Positions 11,215 through 23,458 of a stretch of 64,000 nt of DNA are shown piece after piece. Under the pieces are notes generated by a model that worked only from the letters and a program-made list of their open reading frames with translations, was not told where the DNA came from and did not search any database. Position numbers and translations under genes: made by a program. Position 1 is the stretch's first letter, and the number at the start of each line of letters is the position of its first letter. Origin of the DNA: Rhizoclosmatium globosum (Eukaryota; Chytridiomycota; Chytridiomycetes; Chytridiales; Chytriomycetaceae); assembly GCA_002104985.1 (NCBI GenBank), contig MCGO01000123.1:1-64000 (forward strand), written 5' to 3'.

Positions 11215-11728
11215 GAAAACAGTGGCTGGTAGTTGGTTGCAGTATTTTTGAAATGAATGGATCCAGATGTCTTCAGTTCCCCTTCCAGTTCTTTTCGCAA
11301 ACTAAAAAGTGTGTTTGAGAAAGAGAGTGGTAGGAAACAGAAAGAGCGTCGTGTAAAGAGGAGGACTTGAGACGGTAGTGCTCAGAGGTTATCTATTTGG
11401 ATGGGAGGCGGTTTGTTGTATCTCTTTTCGCGGATTGTCAAAGAGAATGGGCACGCGCCTCACAAAGAGCAGCCACTCAGATGGCGCTTCTGGAGCCACG
11501 TGTTTTGATTGTTTCGCTCCAATCGAGCCCTGTTTTTCGGGGTTGCTTAACTTGACAGGTTGCGTCGCAACGACAGGTTGCGATAAGGAATCAATTTCCA
11601 AAACATCTTCAAATATTTCAACCATTCAAATGAACGTTAACTTCAAGCCTACGCATCCTAATTGATTTAATATGAGGTGCATATATTCTAATTTCAATAT
11701 ATTCACTATTCACTGAACACAACGCTAT
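11215..11728. other. Intergenic region between divergent-type neighbours
   Basis: About 510 bases. Short ORFs on both strands have no recognisable features. Probably the promoter of the C2H2 gene and the 3' region of the GPI-type protein. Confidence 0.4.
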
Positions 11729-12407
11729 TTACAATCCAGCAAGAAGAACAAGACCAAGTGAAATGTTAAGGATATATGAGGCAGCAGAGCTTTTGCTAGA
11801 GGTCGCAACCGTTGCATTCACTGACGACGCATTTGCTTTTGACGATACCGATGTTGCAACTGCAGTAGTCGCTTCAACTGTAGTGGTCGTAGTTGTAGTA
11901 GACGAAGTAGTTGTAGGTTCAGGAACTACAACAACAGGCTCCGGCACAACGACCTCAGTAGTCTGTGGTACTGGTGGAGGTGGTGGAGGCAGCACAACAG
12001 GCGTCGGTCAACGACAACTGGTTGCGGTGCAGCACTACACTGTGCTCTCAAGTTGTACGTGTTCTGCATCCACGGGAACACACTTCCTCCAGCACTAGTA
12101 CCCATGCATGATCAGAAACCAATGATTTCAAACAACGAGTCTTGAGCGATGCTACTTACCAGTTGACGCTTGTCGCACTTGTGATTGCATTCGTGTCAAG
12201 GGCACAGAAGCAGGTTTGGGTGTCGGGTCTGTCCCAGCAACTGAGGACTGTGTTTGAGTAGGTTTGGAGGGCGTTGATGCAGCTTTGAGGTGCTCCGGCG
12301 AGGGCTGAGTCGCCGCTGATCAACCAGGCAATGTACTCATGGGTCGTTGGTGCTGGGAATTGGGCATGGACAGCAACAGCCGCAAAGAGAACAACTGGTA
12401 GGATCAT
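11729..12407 (-). CDS. GPI-anchored-type cysteine-containing surface protein
   Basis: Exon 1 (12160-12407) starts with a signal peptide (MILPVVLFAAVAVHAQ) and a small Cys domain (six Cys, including CFCALD). The donor is tg|gtaagt. Exon 2 fits best from 12094 (tactag|tgctgg), reading CAGGSVFPWMQNTYNLRAQC, then Pro/Val and Thr-rich stalk, and a C-terminal hydrophobic tail (SYILNISLGLVLLAGL) typical of GPI addition. A frame shift near 12010 is needed to join the Cys part to the Thr stalk. Predicted cell-wall or plasma-membrane protein. The N-terminal Cys pattern belongs to no family I can name. Confidence 0.6.
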
Positions 12408-12691
12408 TGGAATGATTTCAAACAAACTTGGATCGACAAGCCTCAAGTTCAAATTGGACTTAATTATTCGCTAACAAGACAAAAGAATATTATGGAGATC
12501 GTTCTCGACATTCTAGATAGTTTCTAGCCTCCTTCAGTTTGAAAGCTTTCTGCGAAACTTAAAAGAACATTACACTGACATCAACGAGTTTTTTATGATT
12601 ACAAAACAAGGAAAGAGAAAAGCCTCTCAAAACAACAGAATGCGATATAACAAGGGAACAAAACGGAAAACCAACAACGAGTGACCTCCGT

Positions 12692-13758
12692 TCAAGCCAG
12701 CCATTTGAAGTAAACGACAATCAAAATCAAAAGAATAAGAGCTCCAATAATTCCATATGTCAGCCATTTGTTGGCCATCATTCTGTGAAGCAAGGTTAAT
12801 TACTAATTCGCAACCACATTAAAGAATACGTACGTATCATGCATCCCCTTCAAAACGCCTTGACTCTTTGTAATAAAAGAATCTGCAACCGTGAGCTACC
12901 ACACACATAGTCAGAACCTGTCTCCCCATCAAACTCCAAAACAACATACCCGATCTCTCGTCCTCAAAATCTGTTCCCTCTGCTGATTCAAATGTCCAAG
13001 CGTCTCAATCCCCGTGTTTTCTAATCAGGAAAGGAACGATGTTAAGTACCCTATACCCCATTCCTGCATTGAATTATACCAGTCTCCATAGCCAACCGCT
13101 TCGCCTCCTCCAACCGCCGAGACCCCTCCTGCAACCGTTCAGTTCCTTGCAACATTTTTGATCGTTGGTCGTTTCCACGGTGATCCATTTCGACAAGATG
13201 TGAGTTTGATGAGCCTCCAATGCCACCCAACAACTGGTCTCGGTCAGAGAGATTGTTGTGTTTCCCCTTTGTTTGCAATAAAAGTGTCAATCAGATTTCG
13301 TGTTCAGGAGTGTTTAGAGACGAACCAGATCCTTCTTGGCCTTTTTGATTTCATCTTTGAAGGATTTGACTCGTGGTTGTAGCTTCGATTTGACTGGTGC
13401 AGGAAGAGACGAAAGCTCCATTTCCATTTGACTAATCTGGATTAAAAGAGAGATTAGTCTTGAAGGAGGGTACTTGTATTGACGGGTGGCCCATACGATT
13501 TCATCCGCTTCTTCGAGTTCTCTGTTTGTCTGGTTGATGAGTCTCTTCTTTTGGTCTTAGTAGCAAAGATTTGATGAAGGAGGGTTTCAGATAGGCATGA
13601 GAAGGTTAGTCCCACAAGACACTCTATTGTAAGCACGCAAGGTACTCACCAGGCGTTGGAGCCGTCGCTATTTCAGAGTTTATCTTCAACGTGATTGCAT
13701 CGTGGAGCGCAGAGTATTCCTTCTCGTACGTCTGGAACACGTCACTGCCGTCTGCCAT
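12692..13758 (-). CDS. VTI1: Vti1-type Qb-SNARE
   Basis: Seven short exons read in order. MADGSDVFQTYEKEYSALHD gives the N-terminal helix. Then come RLINQTNRELEEADEI, an exon with SQMEMELSSLPAPVKSKLQ and basic helices, DQRSKMLQGTERLQEGSRRL, TGIETLGHLNQQREQILRTR (the SNARE motif core with the zero-layer Gln region), SFITKSQGVLKGMHD, and the tail anchor WLTYGIIGALILLILIVVYF ending near 12692. This order matches Vti1, which acts in Golgi-endosome-vacuole membrane fusion. Introns interrupt every 60-130 bases, unusually dense for this window. Exon ends are inferred by eye; the assignment to Vti1 over other Qb SNAREs is likely but not proven. Confidence 0.8.
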
Positions 13759-13855
13759 TGGAACTCAGAGGATTTACAAACAGATTTTGTTAAACCGAAT
13801 AAGAAACACAATAAAAGAGCAATTAGAATAAATTAACACAGAAGTTCCTCCTCCT

Positions 13856-16800
13856 TCATAAACGAACACGCTTCACTACACGGCGGGGCATTTGCGAATC
13901 GGGACTAGCTGGCAAATCCTCCTCACTCTCTTCTTCCTCGTCTCCCTCTTCTTCCTCCTCTTCCTCTTCACCTGCAGCTTCATCACTGCTCTTTTCTTGA
14001 GTCACACTTCTGTTTGATCGAACAGATCCTCCAGAACGACTCGTTCGTTTTCCAAGAACAGTTGATGAACTCTGAGAATTGACTCCAGAAACTTGACTAA
14101 CGCGCTTTACAGACTTTTCTGACGCCTTTTCATCTTCTTGCTCATCATCATCATCTTCCGCTGCATCTTCCTCATCGCTCTTTTCTTTCAGAGTTGGTGG
14201 CTTCGCAGCTGCAGCAGGTTTTCTTGGACGACGAACCAACGGGACTTCCTCCTCCTCCTCTTCATCTTCATCAGAATCTAGTACCTGCGATGCAGTCTTG
14301 AAGGTTTCTTTCACCTCAGAGGTAGTAGGCTTACGTGTCTTTGTGGTTGAGATCGAAGCTTTCGTTTTCTTCACAGAGCTCACTTCGCCTATAAAAATAT
14401 GTAAGCCTCAAAAGATTTCCGAACTGCACCCTACCTTTCTTTGAACCGCCCTTCTTTCGCCCTTTCCCGCCACGTCCACCCTTTCTCTTGATTTTCGAAT
14501 CAGCCTTCTCCAACGCCTCAACAAACACCCAATAAGTCGCCCACACTTCATCAGACTCAGTTGGTTTGATATCTCTGGCAGCCAGCTTGTTCTTTGTGTA
14601 CTCCAACCTATGCCACCCAATCAGTAAAACCCCAAAACAAGTCACAAAAACTTACACATCATCAATCCCACAAATACCTTCATCTTCCGGTCGAGGTTCA
14701 TATTGAACACCAAACGACCCAACAACCTGTGCAATCAAACCACCAACGGAACCCCACACAGTCCAAGCCGAATTAACCTGATCCATGGTACGTTCTCCAT
14801 CTCGACCTCTCGAAGACCGCAACTGATACAACGTATCAACCATGGAATCCACAACACGCCGCAAAACAATCAACAAAGCCCGTGTCGCAACAGCCTGCAA
14901 ATAAACCATATCCTCATCATCGCCCGCAAGCAACTGCATCCACCCCTTCACATTCTGTATAACATTCTTTGACAGATGCTCCGTATGCTCCAAGGAATCA
15001 ACTTTTCCAGAAACGTACAACTCAAACGATTTGACTAACCCGCCTTGAATCAGTTCACACGCTTCTTCAATCACAGTTCGGACATCTTCACGCTGCGAGT
15101 CACGTTCCTCGGCGCTACGGTCCTCCTGCTCGGCAGTGAATGCTTCAAGATATTGTGATACACGGTCATCCACAATCCGACTCAACAAGATATCCATTGC
15201 CTCGTCATATCCGGCGCCAAACACTCCTGGGTTATTGAAAATGCGATTTGGGATAACTTTCTTAGTGGTTTCATGAGACGACGCAGTTTCAACAAACACC
15301 TCATTCCCAGTCACTGCCTCCTTGATTCCGGCAAACTGCAACAACAAAGCCGCAGAGGATACAGAAACTGCTCCACCAACACATACAAGATTGCACATGG
15401 AAGCAGTCAAGTGAAGCAAATTCATCATGGTCGATTCAGAATACTCGGGCGACGTAATCAAAGGTGTCTTTGAGTTTCGTAGAATAGGATCGGATGCAAC
15501 AATTTGTTTGGCAAGTTTAACTGAGATGGATGGGTCTGGGAGTCCAACTGATTCAAGAGCCGTCACAATCGTATCCAAAAGCGCTTCTTGGAGCTCTTGC
15601 GACAAGGGAGTAATGAAAGGAGAAAGAGCTGGATGCGAAGGCTCCAAAGAGTGTAAAGCAAATCGCAAGTCCATCAAAGAACGACACGCTGAAATCTTGA
15701 CGCCCATTGCAAACGTCGTAGAGTCATCCATAGAAGCTTCAGGCGTCAGAATAGTATCCAATAAGGAAACATGGGCATACAGCTTTGCTGCGAGCTCTTG
15801 AGGAACATCTTCCACAGTCTTGGCATTTGGCACTTCTGTAAACTGAAGCAACGACAATAAAGAATCTTGCGTAAGCAGCGAAAGCACAGTGCTCAAGGTA
15901 TCAGCCACAATCCTCGATGACTGAATCTCAACAGCGAACCCATTCCCATCCCTCTCATCCAACAACTCAAGTCTTTGAGCCCCAGTCGCGTTCACAGTCG
16001 CGAGAAGCTCTGCAATGTGTACCAACAACTCAGAAACACTTTGAACTTCCTTTTTCCCGCCAAACTTGACGCCAACTTTGGACAAATCCACCACGCGCGA
16101 GCAAACCTCCAACCGCTTTAGCGCATTTCGCAAACCCGTCAAAGCTTCTTCAGGCACGCGGTCAGAACTCTTATCCGTAACAGCCTTGATACGATTCACA
16201 AGCACAACAACCTGCTTCGTCAACACACCCTCCTCAGCAACATCCTCAAGCTTCTCAATAGCAGACTGATGCAACCCCGCAGAGCTAGCAGAATTATCAA
16301 CATCCATAGCAGAAACGCGCTTCCCCTTCTTTCCTTGCTGCTGCTGCTCTTGTTGTTCAGACTTCTCGCCACACAAGAACGCAAACGTAGCAGCGAATTC
16401 TCGCAAGACTTCGCCATTACTCTGCCTCAAAAAAACAGACACTAGATCGTCCAACAACCCATCATACGCCTTCAAAAGCCGCAACTCGAGGTACACAATC
16501 ACGTCCAAGCTACGGACCATTCGCACAACCTCAGTAAGAATTTTAGATCCTGCTCCATACTCCGATCCGTACTTCTTTAGTAGCTTTGGAAGATATTTGA
16601 TCAACAAACGCCCGATTTTGACGGCAATTTGCTCTTCCTCGACCACAGGCTTCTTTGTCTTGTGTTCTTCGGCAGCCAAGGCAGCCAATTCCAAAGCGTG
16701 TGTAAGAGATGCGTTGAGAACAACAATGAGAAGGTATTCTTGGTCCAAAGTCAATTTATGAATATTCGCGAGCGTCAATTCGCGCGGATCATCCGAATTG

Positions 16801-19556
16801 GTCCCGACTGTCAAATCAGTCGAAAGATACTCGAGCATAGATTCCCAATCCTGGTTAGATACAGATCAGCCACATCAAAACTTCATCAATGAAACAAACC
16901 TTCAAACATTCCAAGTAACCCCACATACTAGCAATAGCTGCTTTCATATTCCCAGAACCAATAGAAACCATTTCCAAACCCGTACCGATTTCTTCTTTAT
17001 CCACAAATTCCCCTTCCCCAGCACACCAATCCCTCAACTCTCCCAACACCCTCAAATCATTCACCAACCCATCCTTGACTTCATCATCCAACTCATCCAA
17101 CTCCTGTGCACCCCCTCCATCCTCTTCCTCATCCTCCTCCTCCTCCCCACCCAGTTCACCTCCTCTCCTCTTAACAACATTCCCCTCCATAACTTTCGCA
17201 ACTCCCCCAAGAAACTCCACAAAAGACTTCCACCGAACCCACCCCTCCCTCACCCCCTCCTCCCCCTCCTTACCACCACCACCCGCCTCCCCACCAACAG
17301 CAGCCTCCGCATCCTCCAACGCATCCCCAAAAACATCCTCCTCAAAAACCCGCGCAAAAAACCTCCCAACAACCTCCCCCGCCCTCCTCTCCCCCGAAAA
17401 CACCAACGGAAGAACACAATCCCGATCCCCGTCCGCCAAAAGCCCCACCTCAACCCCCTTCACCACAACCTTCACAGCCGCGTCGCGCACCCCAGCGTCT
17501 ACATCGCGCACAGCAAGGTCGATAAACCGCGCTTTGAAGCGTTCCGTGAAGGGACGCAGGAGGGGCGTGAGGGATGGGGTTTCGTAGAGGGAGAGGAGGG
17601 AGGATATGGATTCGAGGCGGACGGTTGCGTGTGTGTCTGAGAGCATCCAGCCTGGGTATCTGAGGTAGGATGCGTCGAGGTAGTGGGTTGGGTGGGTGCG
17701 GAGCCAGTGGCCTAGGGAGTGGAGGGTTGCGATACGGATGTCGGGGACGGTGTCTCTGTATCGGTGGACAAAGACGCTGGGGGATGGTTAGGGGTGTTCA
17801 GTAAGTTGGATGCAGGGTGTAGTTAGGGGTTTACCTGTCAAAGAAATCGGACAAGTGCTTTTCGAGTGCATTTTTCTTTTCCTCCAATTTTGTGGATTCC
17901 AACTCTAGCTCGGCGCGTTTACTCTTTTGTCGACTCTTTTTAGTTTCGCCACCAGCACTTTCCATCTGACGTGTCAACACAGTCAACTCTTCCGTCACTT
18001 CAGCAGCCGCCTAATTTAATTAATAAGATTCAATGAAGGTAATTCAAGAAATAACGTCATTGACAACGACGAATCCAACCGAATGCATCCAACCGAATGC
18101 ATCTACCCGAATACATCCAACCGACTACATCCAACCGAATGCATCTACCCGAATGCATCCAACAAAAAAGGCTGACGTGCTTACCTCAACCAATCGATCC
18201 ATAAGAACAAGAACACAAATAGTACTGGTATGTCTAAATGCCCTGAAAGTACTACTACTCATGAGCGTCAACCAAGTCTTTACCAACTCAAAAGCATTCA
18301 ACGGATCCTCTTCATAAGAAACGGACGCAAATACTGGCGAGTCTTTGGGCATATTTTTCAGTTTGAGGAACCACTTTGACCAGAAATCGGATAGATTCTG
18401 TTTGAATTTCGCAGGTGTAGTTGTTGCTGTTCCCCTGCCTCCTCCTCCGGCACCGCGTGTGGAAGAAGTAGAAGAACGTTTTGCAATGAGTGGATATGAT
18501 TCCGTGCTCTAGTGTTTTTTCAGAGTTAGCAGGTGCGTGTGGCAGAGCTATAAAGCCATGAATCGGTTGCTATAGATGCCGACGTTGTCGGCTATACCGT
18601 CGGCTATACTTTCGACTACGACGTCGGACGTTGTCGAATGATGTCGACTTTGTCGACATCACTTCCGTCGATTGATGTTCGCTTCGCTCACTAACTGTGT
18701 GCCGCCTTTGTTTTTTGATGTTCGCTGCGCTCACACTAAAATACCGACTCCGTCGCTATTCTTCTGACTCCGTCGACTATTCATTCGACTTTGTCAATCA
18801 ATGTTCGCTACCCCTTTCCCAGACACCAACAACCAAAACAAAACAAACAAGCAGACACGGCAGTACCTCAAGAGTCAACTGTAGCTCCTCCAGAGTAGAC
18901 TTGATCAAATCCTCATCATGCAGCGAATCAGCATCGATACCACTAGTGCAACCACACGCCTGATACGCAGGTTAGTTAACTAAAGAAAGAGAAAGAGAGA
19001 CGGCCAACGCACCAGCAGAACAAAGTTAACGAGATCAACCAGGGCGGCTTCCTTGTCGTCGTCAAACAAGTCGAACCACTCATTCACGCAAGTTGCAACT
19101 GAGCCACGTGTCGAAGAAACAACATTTAATATTTGATTGACATTGTTCTTTTTCTGTGTTGAATTCGAAGGTCTCTTTTGTTTTGGTGTTGTTTCGGTGT
19201 CGGTGCCAATTGAGTCGTCCGAGTCCGAGTCGTTCGCCAACTTCTTCCGCTTCGACTTTGACGGCGTTGTTGTCGTTGAAGACTCGGCGAATTCATCGTT
19301 GTCGTTGTCGTTGTCGTTGTCTGATTAGGGTTAAAAAGGGTTCAGAGAAGTGCAAGAACAGGGAACGCACCAAAGTCACTCGAGTCTTCGTCGTCTTCAA
19401 CTTGGCGAACCTTGGTCTTGCTTAAGGCGACTTGCGCGGCGGCTCGTGTGCTTCGAGCCCTGTTTGAAAAGGTGCGTTGGTGCGTGCGATGAAGTGTCCG
19501 AGAATTGGGGAGGTTTACCGTGGTGGGGCTGTTGTCATTGTTGCTGGTCCGAGCAT
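13856..19556 (-). CDS. SCC3: Cohesin subunit SA/STAG (Scc3)
   Basis: About ten exons. The start exon (ATG at 19556, or 19538) joins in frame to ARSTRAAAQVALSKTKVRQV and an acidic/Lys-rich tail, then the STAG region (18186-18508), a coiled linker (about 17850-18010), the stromalin conservative domain with YLRYPGWMLSDTHATVRLES (about 17600-17680), a long HEAT-like exon (about 14652-16858), and a Lys/Arg and acidic C-terminus ending RRVVKRVRL at 13856. Scc3/SA binds the kleisin Rad21 and DNA in the cohesin ring and acts in sister-chromatid cohesion. The stromalin block is the strongest evidence. Total is roughly 1,400 residues, near the family norm. Two introns hold expanded repeats. The long exon is unbroken for over 2 kb. 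Confidence 0.88.
18074..18162. repeat. Minisatellite in an Scc3 intron (unit ccaaccgaatgcat)
   Basis: About six imperfect 14-16 base units of the form ccaaccgaatgcat / ctacccgaatacat in tandem, inside the intron between the coiled-linker and STAG exons. The units contain gaatgcat or gaatacat and show a few point changes. No coding role seen. Confidence 0.8.
18570..18805. repeat. GTCG-rich degenerate repeats in an Scc3 intron
   Basis: The intron carries many scattered gtcgac/gtcggc/gtcgat motifs and two near-copies of tgatgttcgctnngctcac (around 18673 and 18717). The intron is about 350 bases, several times the local norm. The palindromic gtcgac core makes it fold-prone. Confidence 0.6.
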
Positions 19557-19970
19557 CATTCAAAATTGAATAAATAGGAGAAATGAAATCAAACAAATTG
19601 TAACCTGATCGTGGATTAATCACTTATCTGCGTATTTAGTAGAAAGCCTCGGGCCTGTGGTCGCATTGTACCAATATTCACTCTCTTTGTATCCTCTGGA
19701 AATACAACATTACAATTCACCTACTGGAACGTATCATAACAGGCTCAAAATAATTCTAAACTGTTCAGTGATGACAAAATCCTGATTCTTTCAAGTAAAT
19801 TCAAACACACCGTTGTCTTTCCCTCAAACAAAGGCATAAGGCACCCCAACTAATCACCGTAAGCCAACCTATCTCGTCTAATACATCCTTACGGCCACGC
19901 TGTCCTAGTCCTCTAGACCTGTTTACTAAATGAAAAAAACCATGACCAGACTTTTGCTCATTTTCCACCA
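19557..19970. other. Divergent promoter region between Scc3 and the small-protein pair
   Basis: About 410 bases between the minus-strand Scc3 start and a plus-strand gene, so probably two promoters. Just before 19971 lies accagacttttgctc, a leader motif also found before the paralogue at 20711. Confidence 0.5.
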
Positions 19971-20459
19971 ATGACAACCAACGCAAGCTGGAAAACTACA
20001 GATAAAGGTATAATCTCCTCTAGTGTATTCAATGTGGACTCTAAAATCATCTCAAATGGAGCTGAAACTGTTGGCAACCTCGCCGCCTTGAAAGATTCCA
20101 TCAACACCATTACCCAACACCTCTTGGTCCTCAAAATCCAAATATCCGATCAAGAAAAGAACACGTCTATCGAATGGGCTTGCACGAACGCTGCAATCAA
20201 TGCGTTCAGTTATTGGCGTAACAGAGACCCTTACCTGCCCGTTCAAGAAGAAAGTACTTCTTATGTAAATGGACATCCTATCGCCGGCAAAAGTGTGACA
20301 AGGTATAAACAGCAGTACAATGCAGACGGGAACCAAACCTCTTCGACTGACGGTGAAGAAGAATTCCGTAATGCTTTGATCAACCAAATCCATGAGTTGT
20401 TGGGAAAGAAACCTCGAGTCGCTCTTGAGGGAGAAAACTACACTATTCATTACGACTAA
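19971..20459 (+). CDS. Small protein, first of a tandem pair, unknown family
   Basis: Single-exon ORF, 162 residues, no signal peptide or TM. The N-terminal half is a helical Ala/Ile/Leu-rich region (LAALKDSINTITQHLLVLK), the centre QEKNTSIEWACTNAAINAFS, the C-terminus FRNALINQIHELLGKKPRVA and an acidic end. It aligns along its length with the next gene, and the two share QEKN.SIEWA, HELLGKKPRVAL and a Y-acid C-terminus. No known family recognised. The conserved SIEWA...GKKPRVAL blocks suggest a folded cytosolic protein under constraint. Confidence 0.75.
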   Translation: MTTNASWKTTDKGIISSSVFNVDSKIISNGAETVGNLAALKDSINTITQHLLVLKIQISDQEKNTSIEWACTNAAINAFSYWRNRDPYLPVQEESTSYVNGHPIAGKSVTRYKQQYNADGNQTSSTDGEEEFRNALINQIHELLGKKPRVALEGENYTIHYD

Positions 20460-20710
20460 ATCATATAAATATTCTCTCTGGGACTACCTCTCTTTTTTTT
20501 CCATCCCTTTGACCGAAACCAAAAAAAAAAGTCCCTCAAACAAAGTCCACCTTTCCACCAAAGAACTGACCTTCGGTACGTCAAGCTTAGTATAATTAGC
20601 TTACTCTATTCCTTCTTACTAAAGCTCTCTCCGTATCACTCTTCCGCACTTTCCCCACCACTCCTAACGAAAAACCATTACCAGACTTTTGCTCTTTTTC
20701 CCACCACTTT

Positions 20711-21241
20711 ATGACAACAAACGCCAACAAGCTCGCAGCAGCAGCGGAAGAGCTCATCAAAGCTGCTTCATCCCATGTTGAATCCGCGACCCTCTCGTGT
20801 GGCAAAGATATAGTCGCTGGTCTCGCCGCCCTTAAAGAATCCATGGACGCAAAGCTAAACTCCGTCACACAGCACCTTGTGGATTTCAAGGCACAAATGG
20901 CAGTTCAAGAGAAGAACCGGTCTATTGAGTGGGCTTACTCAAACGCTTCTGCAAATTCATTCAAGTATTACATAAAACAAGATGGCCCCTACAATTTTTC
21001 CCGTCAAGAGGAAAGCTCTGTATTGGTCAAAACCATTCTTCTCGCTTTCAAATCAGGCACTGGTCTTTACATCAACAACCGGAGTTTGACAGACTATCAA
21101 CGTACGTATGGGGCAAATTCTGCCACTAGTGATCAAGAAAAAGAATTTCGTGATGAATTGGTCAAACAAATCCATCAATTATTGGGAAAGAAGCCAAGAG
21201 TTGCATTGGCCGCAGATGAATACGCGATTTATTACGAATGA
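20711..21241 (+). CDS. Small protein, second of a tandem pair, unknown family
   Basis: Single-exon ORF, 176 residues. Shares with its upstream neighbour the MTTNA start, LAALKESMDAKLNSVTQHLV, QEKNRSIEWAYSNASANSF, FRDELVKQIHQLLGKKPRVA and the Tyr-rich acidic end. Identity is partial with two small insertions, so the duplication is not recent. The leader motif accagacttttgctc precedes the ATG here too (20680-20694), which supports shared regulation or a shared 5'UTR element. Function unknown. Confidence 0.78.
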   Translation: MTTNANKLAAAAEELIKAASSHVESATLSCGKDIVAGLAALKESMDAKLNSVTQHLVDFKAQMAVQEKNRSIEWAYSNASANSFKYYIKQDGPYNFSRQEESSVLVKTILLAFKSGTGLYINNRSLTDYQRTYGANSATSDQEKEFRDELVKQIHQLLGKKPRVALAADEYAIYYE

Positions 21242-21936
21242 TTCTGGTTACTTCATTGTTTTCAAAAATTAGTTTCTTCTGCATATAGTAGTCTTACAAA
21301 TCAATGCTAATATTTTCTTGTTTTTAAGAGCATGTCAAATGTATAATTTTTCCCCTTATGATGAGTCGGAACTGGTTCAGCTAATGTTCGGCGGAAGAAC
21401 ACTGACAGTGCTGCGTTTTCGAGAAGAGCTCCACCCGTCAAAAGCACCTGTATTTCTCCGTTAAAACATTGAAAACTTCACCTCTGTGGTATATCAAATA
21501 TCAAAAAATATAAGGGAGGCGTCAGTTGGAGATGACTCCAAATCAGATATTGCACTCTATGCCAAGCACGGGCTGGGCTTCTCGCTTGAAAGCTACTCAA
21601 TTAGTGTAAAAGCATGAGATGTTGACAAGGTTTAAAGAATTTAAGGGCGGAAAGCGAGGTCCAAGAAATAACACTCATCACGTGTCGTGGAGATGGACAT
21701 CCCAAAATCCGATTTGGAGTGACTTGCAAACTCCGCCCGTAAAAAGCCACGCGTATTTTCGCGTTTCGCAGTGTCTGGTTGCCAGTGAGAGTCTGTGGTG
21801 GGGCTGGATGGCAGGTGTGGCAGTGTGTGTTCAACTCTGATGGTCTGACACAATTAGGGTTATTGCGGAGGTATTTAACGGCCCCCCTTAAATCCGTGCA
21901 AAACACACAAACACTTTCCCCCAAAAACGAGCAAGA
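21242..21936. other. Intergenic region with probable promoter of the CAP gene
   Basis: About 690 bases without a gene. Near the right end lie ctccgcccgt (21731-21740), also present before the paralogous CAP gene at 24445, and a TATA-like gtatttaacgg about 65 bases before the ATG. Confidence 0.5.
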
Positions 21937-23458
21937 ATGTCCATCGGTCTCTCTACTTCCGACATCTCAACAATCCTCAGCTTGCACAACACATTCCGAT
22001 CGGCGCATGGACAAGGTCCGTTGGTTTGGGATGATTCGATTGCGACTTTCGCTATCAATTGGGCCCAGCACAGTGCTTCTTTTGACGGTTGTGCCGATCC
22101 CGCTAGCCCCCATGGAGACTTTGGCGATTACGGGCAGAACTTGGCGTGGTCAACACTTGGGTACACAACACAGGATCTGGTTCAAGGTGAGTCAAACAAC
22201 CATTAATCAATCTGTTATCTTGCATTGACTGAATGACTGAATTCTTAATGCAGCTTGGGTCAACGAGAACATTCCAATGGAACCAGTTGGGCCAAAAGGA
22301 ACATACAATCACGCGACTCAGATGCTCTGGGGATACACTACCGCCGTAGGATGCGCTCTTGCTGTTAGAGGAGACAGTTGCAAAATGCTCGTTTGCGATT
22401 ACAATCCATCAGGAAACATTGAAGGCCAGACTTGGTGGCAGTTTTCTGCCTCAACCTCGTCCTCAGTTTCCACCACCACTACGACCACTACGACCACTAC
22501 AACTACAACCACTACCACGACTACTGTTCTTCCACCTCCCCCATCTCCCCCGGCTCCGGTTCCTCAGATTACCACCCAAGATCCTGCCCCAAAACCAACA
22601 GAACCAGCTCCAGCCCCAGTCCCACAGCCTGTCAAGCAAGATCCAGCCCCAGCTCCTATTCCAGTTCCTCAACCAGCGCCATCAACGACTTCTGCTGAAA
22701 ACCCCGCTCCTGTTCCGGAAAACAATGCTCCAGTTCAATTACCAGCCCCAACCACTTCCGCCACAGCAATTCCACCTGCTGCCACTACGCAATTCTCTAA
22801 GCCCGCAAACAACATCATCTTACAACAATCAACCACCGCCGCCCCTGAATCCACACCGATCTCACCGATCTCCATGACATCTCCAAACTCCGACTTCTCC
22901 GCACAAATCCGCTCCGCCCTCGACGCAGCTCCTCAGTGCGCCAAACAATGTCTTACCCAATTCCCTTCCCTCACGACCACAATCACGCAAGAATTCATCA
23001 CCGGAATCTGCACAACCATAAACACGAGCTTAATCACACTATGCACATGCGTCAACACACAATGCAGCCCTTCCGTCAACCCAAAATCAAAGCAAGATTT
23101 CATTTCAACCACATCTCTTTTGAAATTAGCTACAAGCGGGTGTGGAACACTGTTGGGTAAAAACTTGGGAATCAGCTTTTCAGTTACGTCTACAGAGTCT
23201 GGAATCATTGCAATGGATTCTAACGGAACCATCATTGTTGCGCCAGCATCAACTTCATCAACTGTATCAACAGGTTCGACATCAGTAATCACGTCTGGGG
23301 CGGTGCCAACATTTATGGAAAAGTCGTCCCTCCAGGCAACATCTGCGGTCGCAGGTGCAATTGTCCAACCAACTTCTGTAACGGCGTCTACTAGATCCAG
23401 TGCTACTGGTTTTGCTATCTCTGCAATCCTATTTGCTGTTCTCGGTCTCGTTTTCTAA
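21937..23458 (+). CDS. CAP (SCP/PR-1) protein with Thr/Pro stalk, CFEM-like domain and GPI-type tail
   Basis: Exons 21937-22186 and 22254-23458 (intron GTGAGT...TGCAG), 484 residues. The CAP domain starts at residue 1-10 (ILSLHNTFRSAHG), with GDYGQNLAW, NHATQMLWGYTTAVGCA and LVCDYNP. Then come a poly-Thr and Pro-rich stalk, a CFEM-like Cys block (APQCAKQC ... GIC ... LCTCVNTQC ... SGC) and a C-terminal hydrophobic tail (ATGFAISAILFAVLGLVF). The tail implies surface anchoring, yet no N-terminal signal peptide is visible before the CAP domain. A 5' exon could have been missed, but the promoter-like sequence sits directly upstream. Paralogue at 24445. Confidence 0.82.

Noticed and set aside
11378..11665. 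Plus-strand ORF of 95 residues in the intergenic gap
   Set aside because: No domain, no paralogue, no splice context; length is within chance expectation.
16798..17640. Plus-strand Pro/Ser/Thr ORFs of up to 280 residues opposite Scc3
   Set aside because: Mirror of Glu/Gly/Val-rich coding sequence on the minus strand, which has clear stromalin homology.
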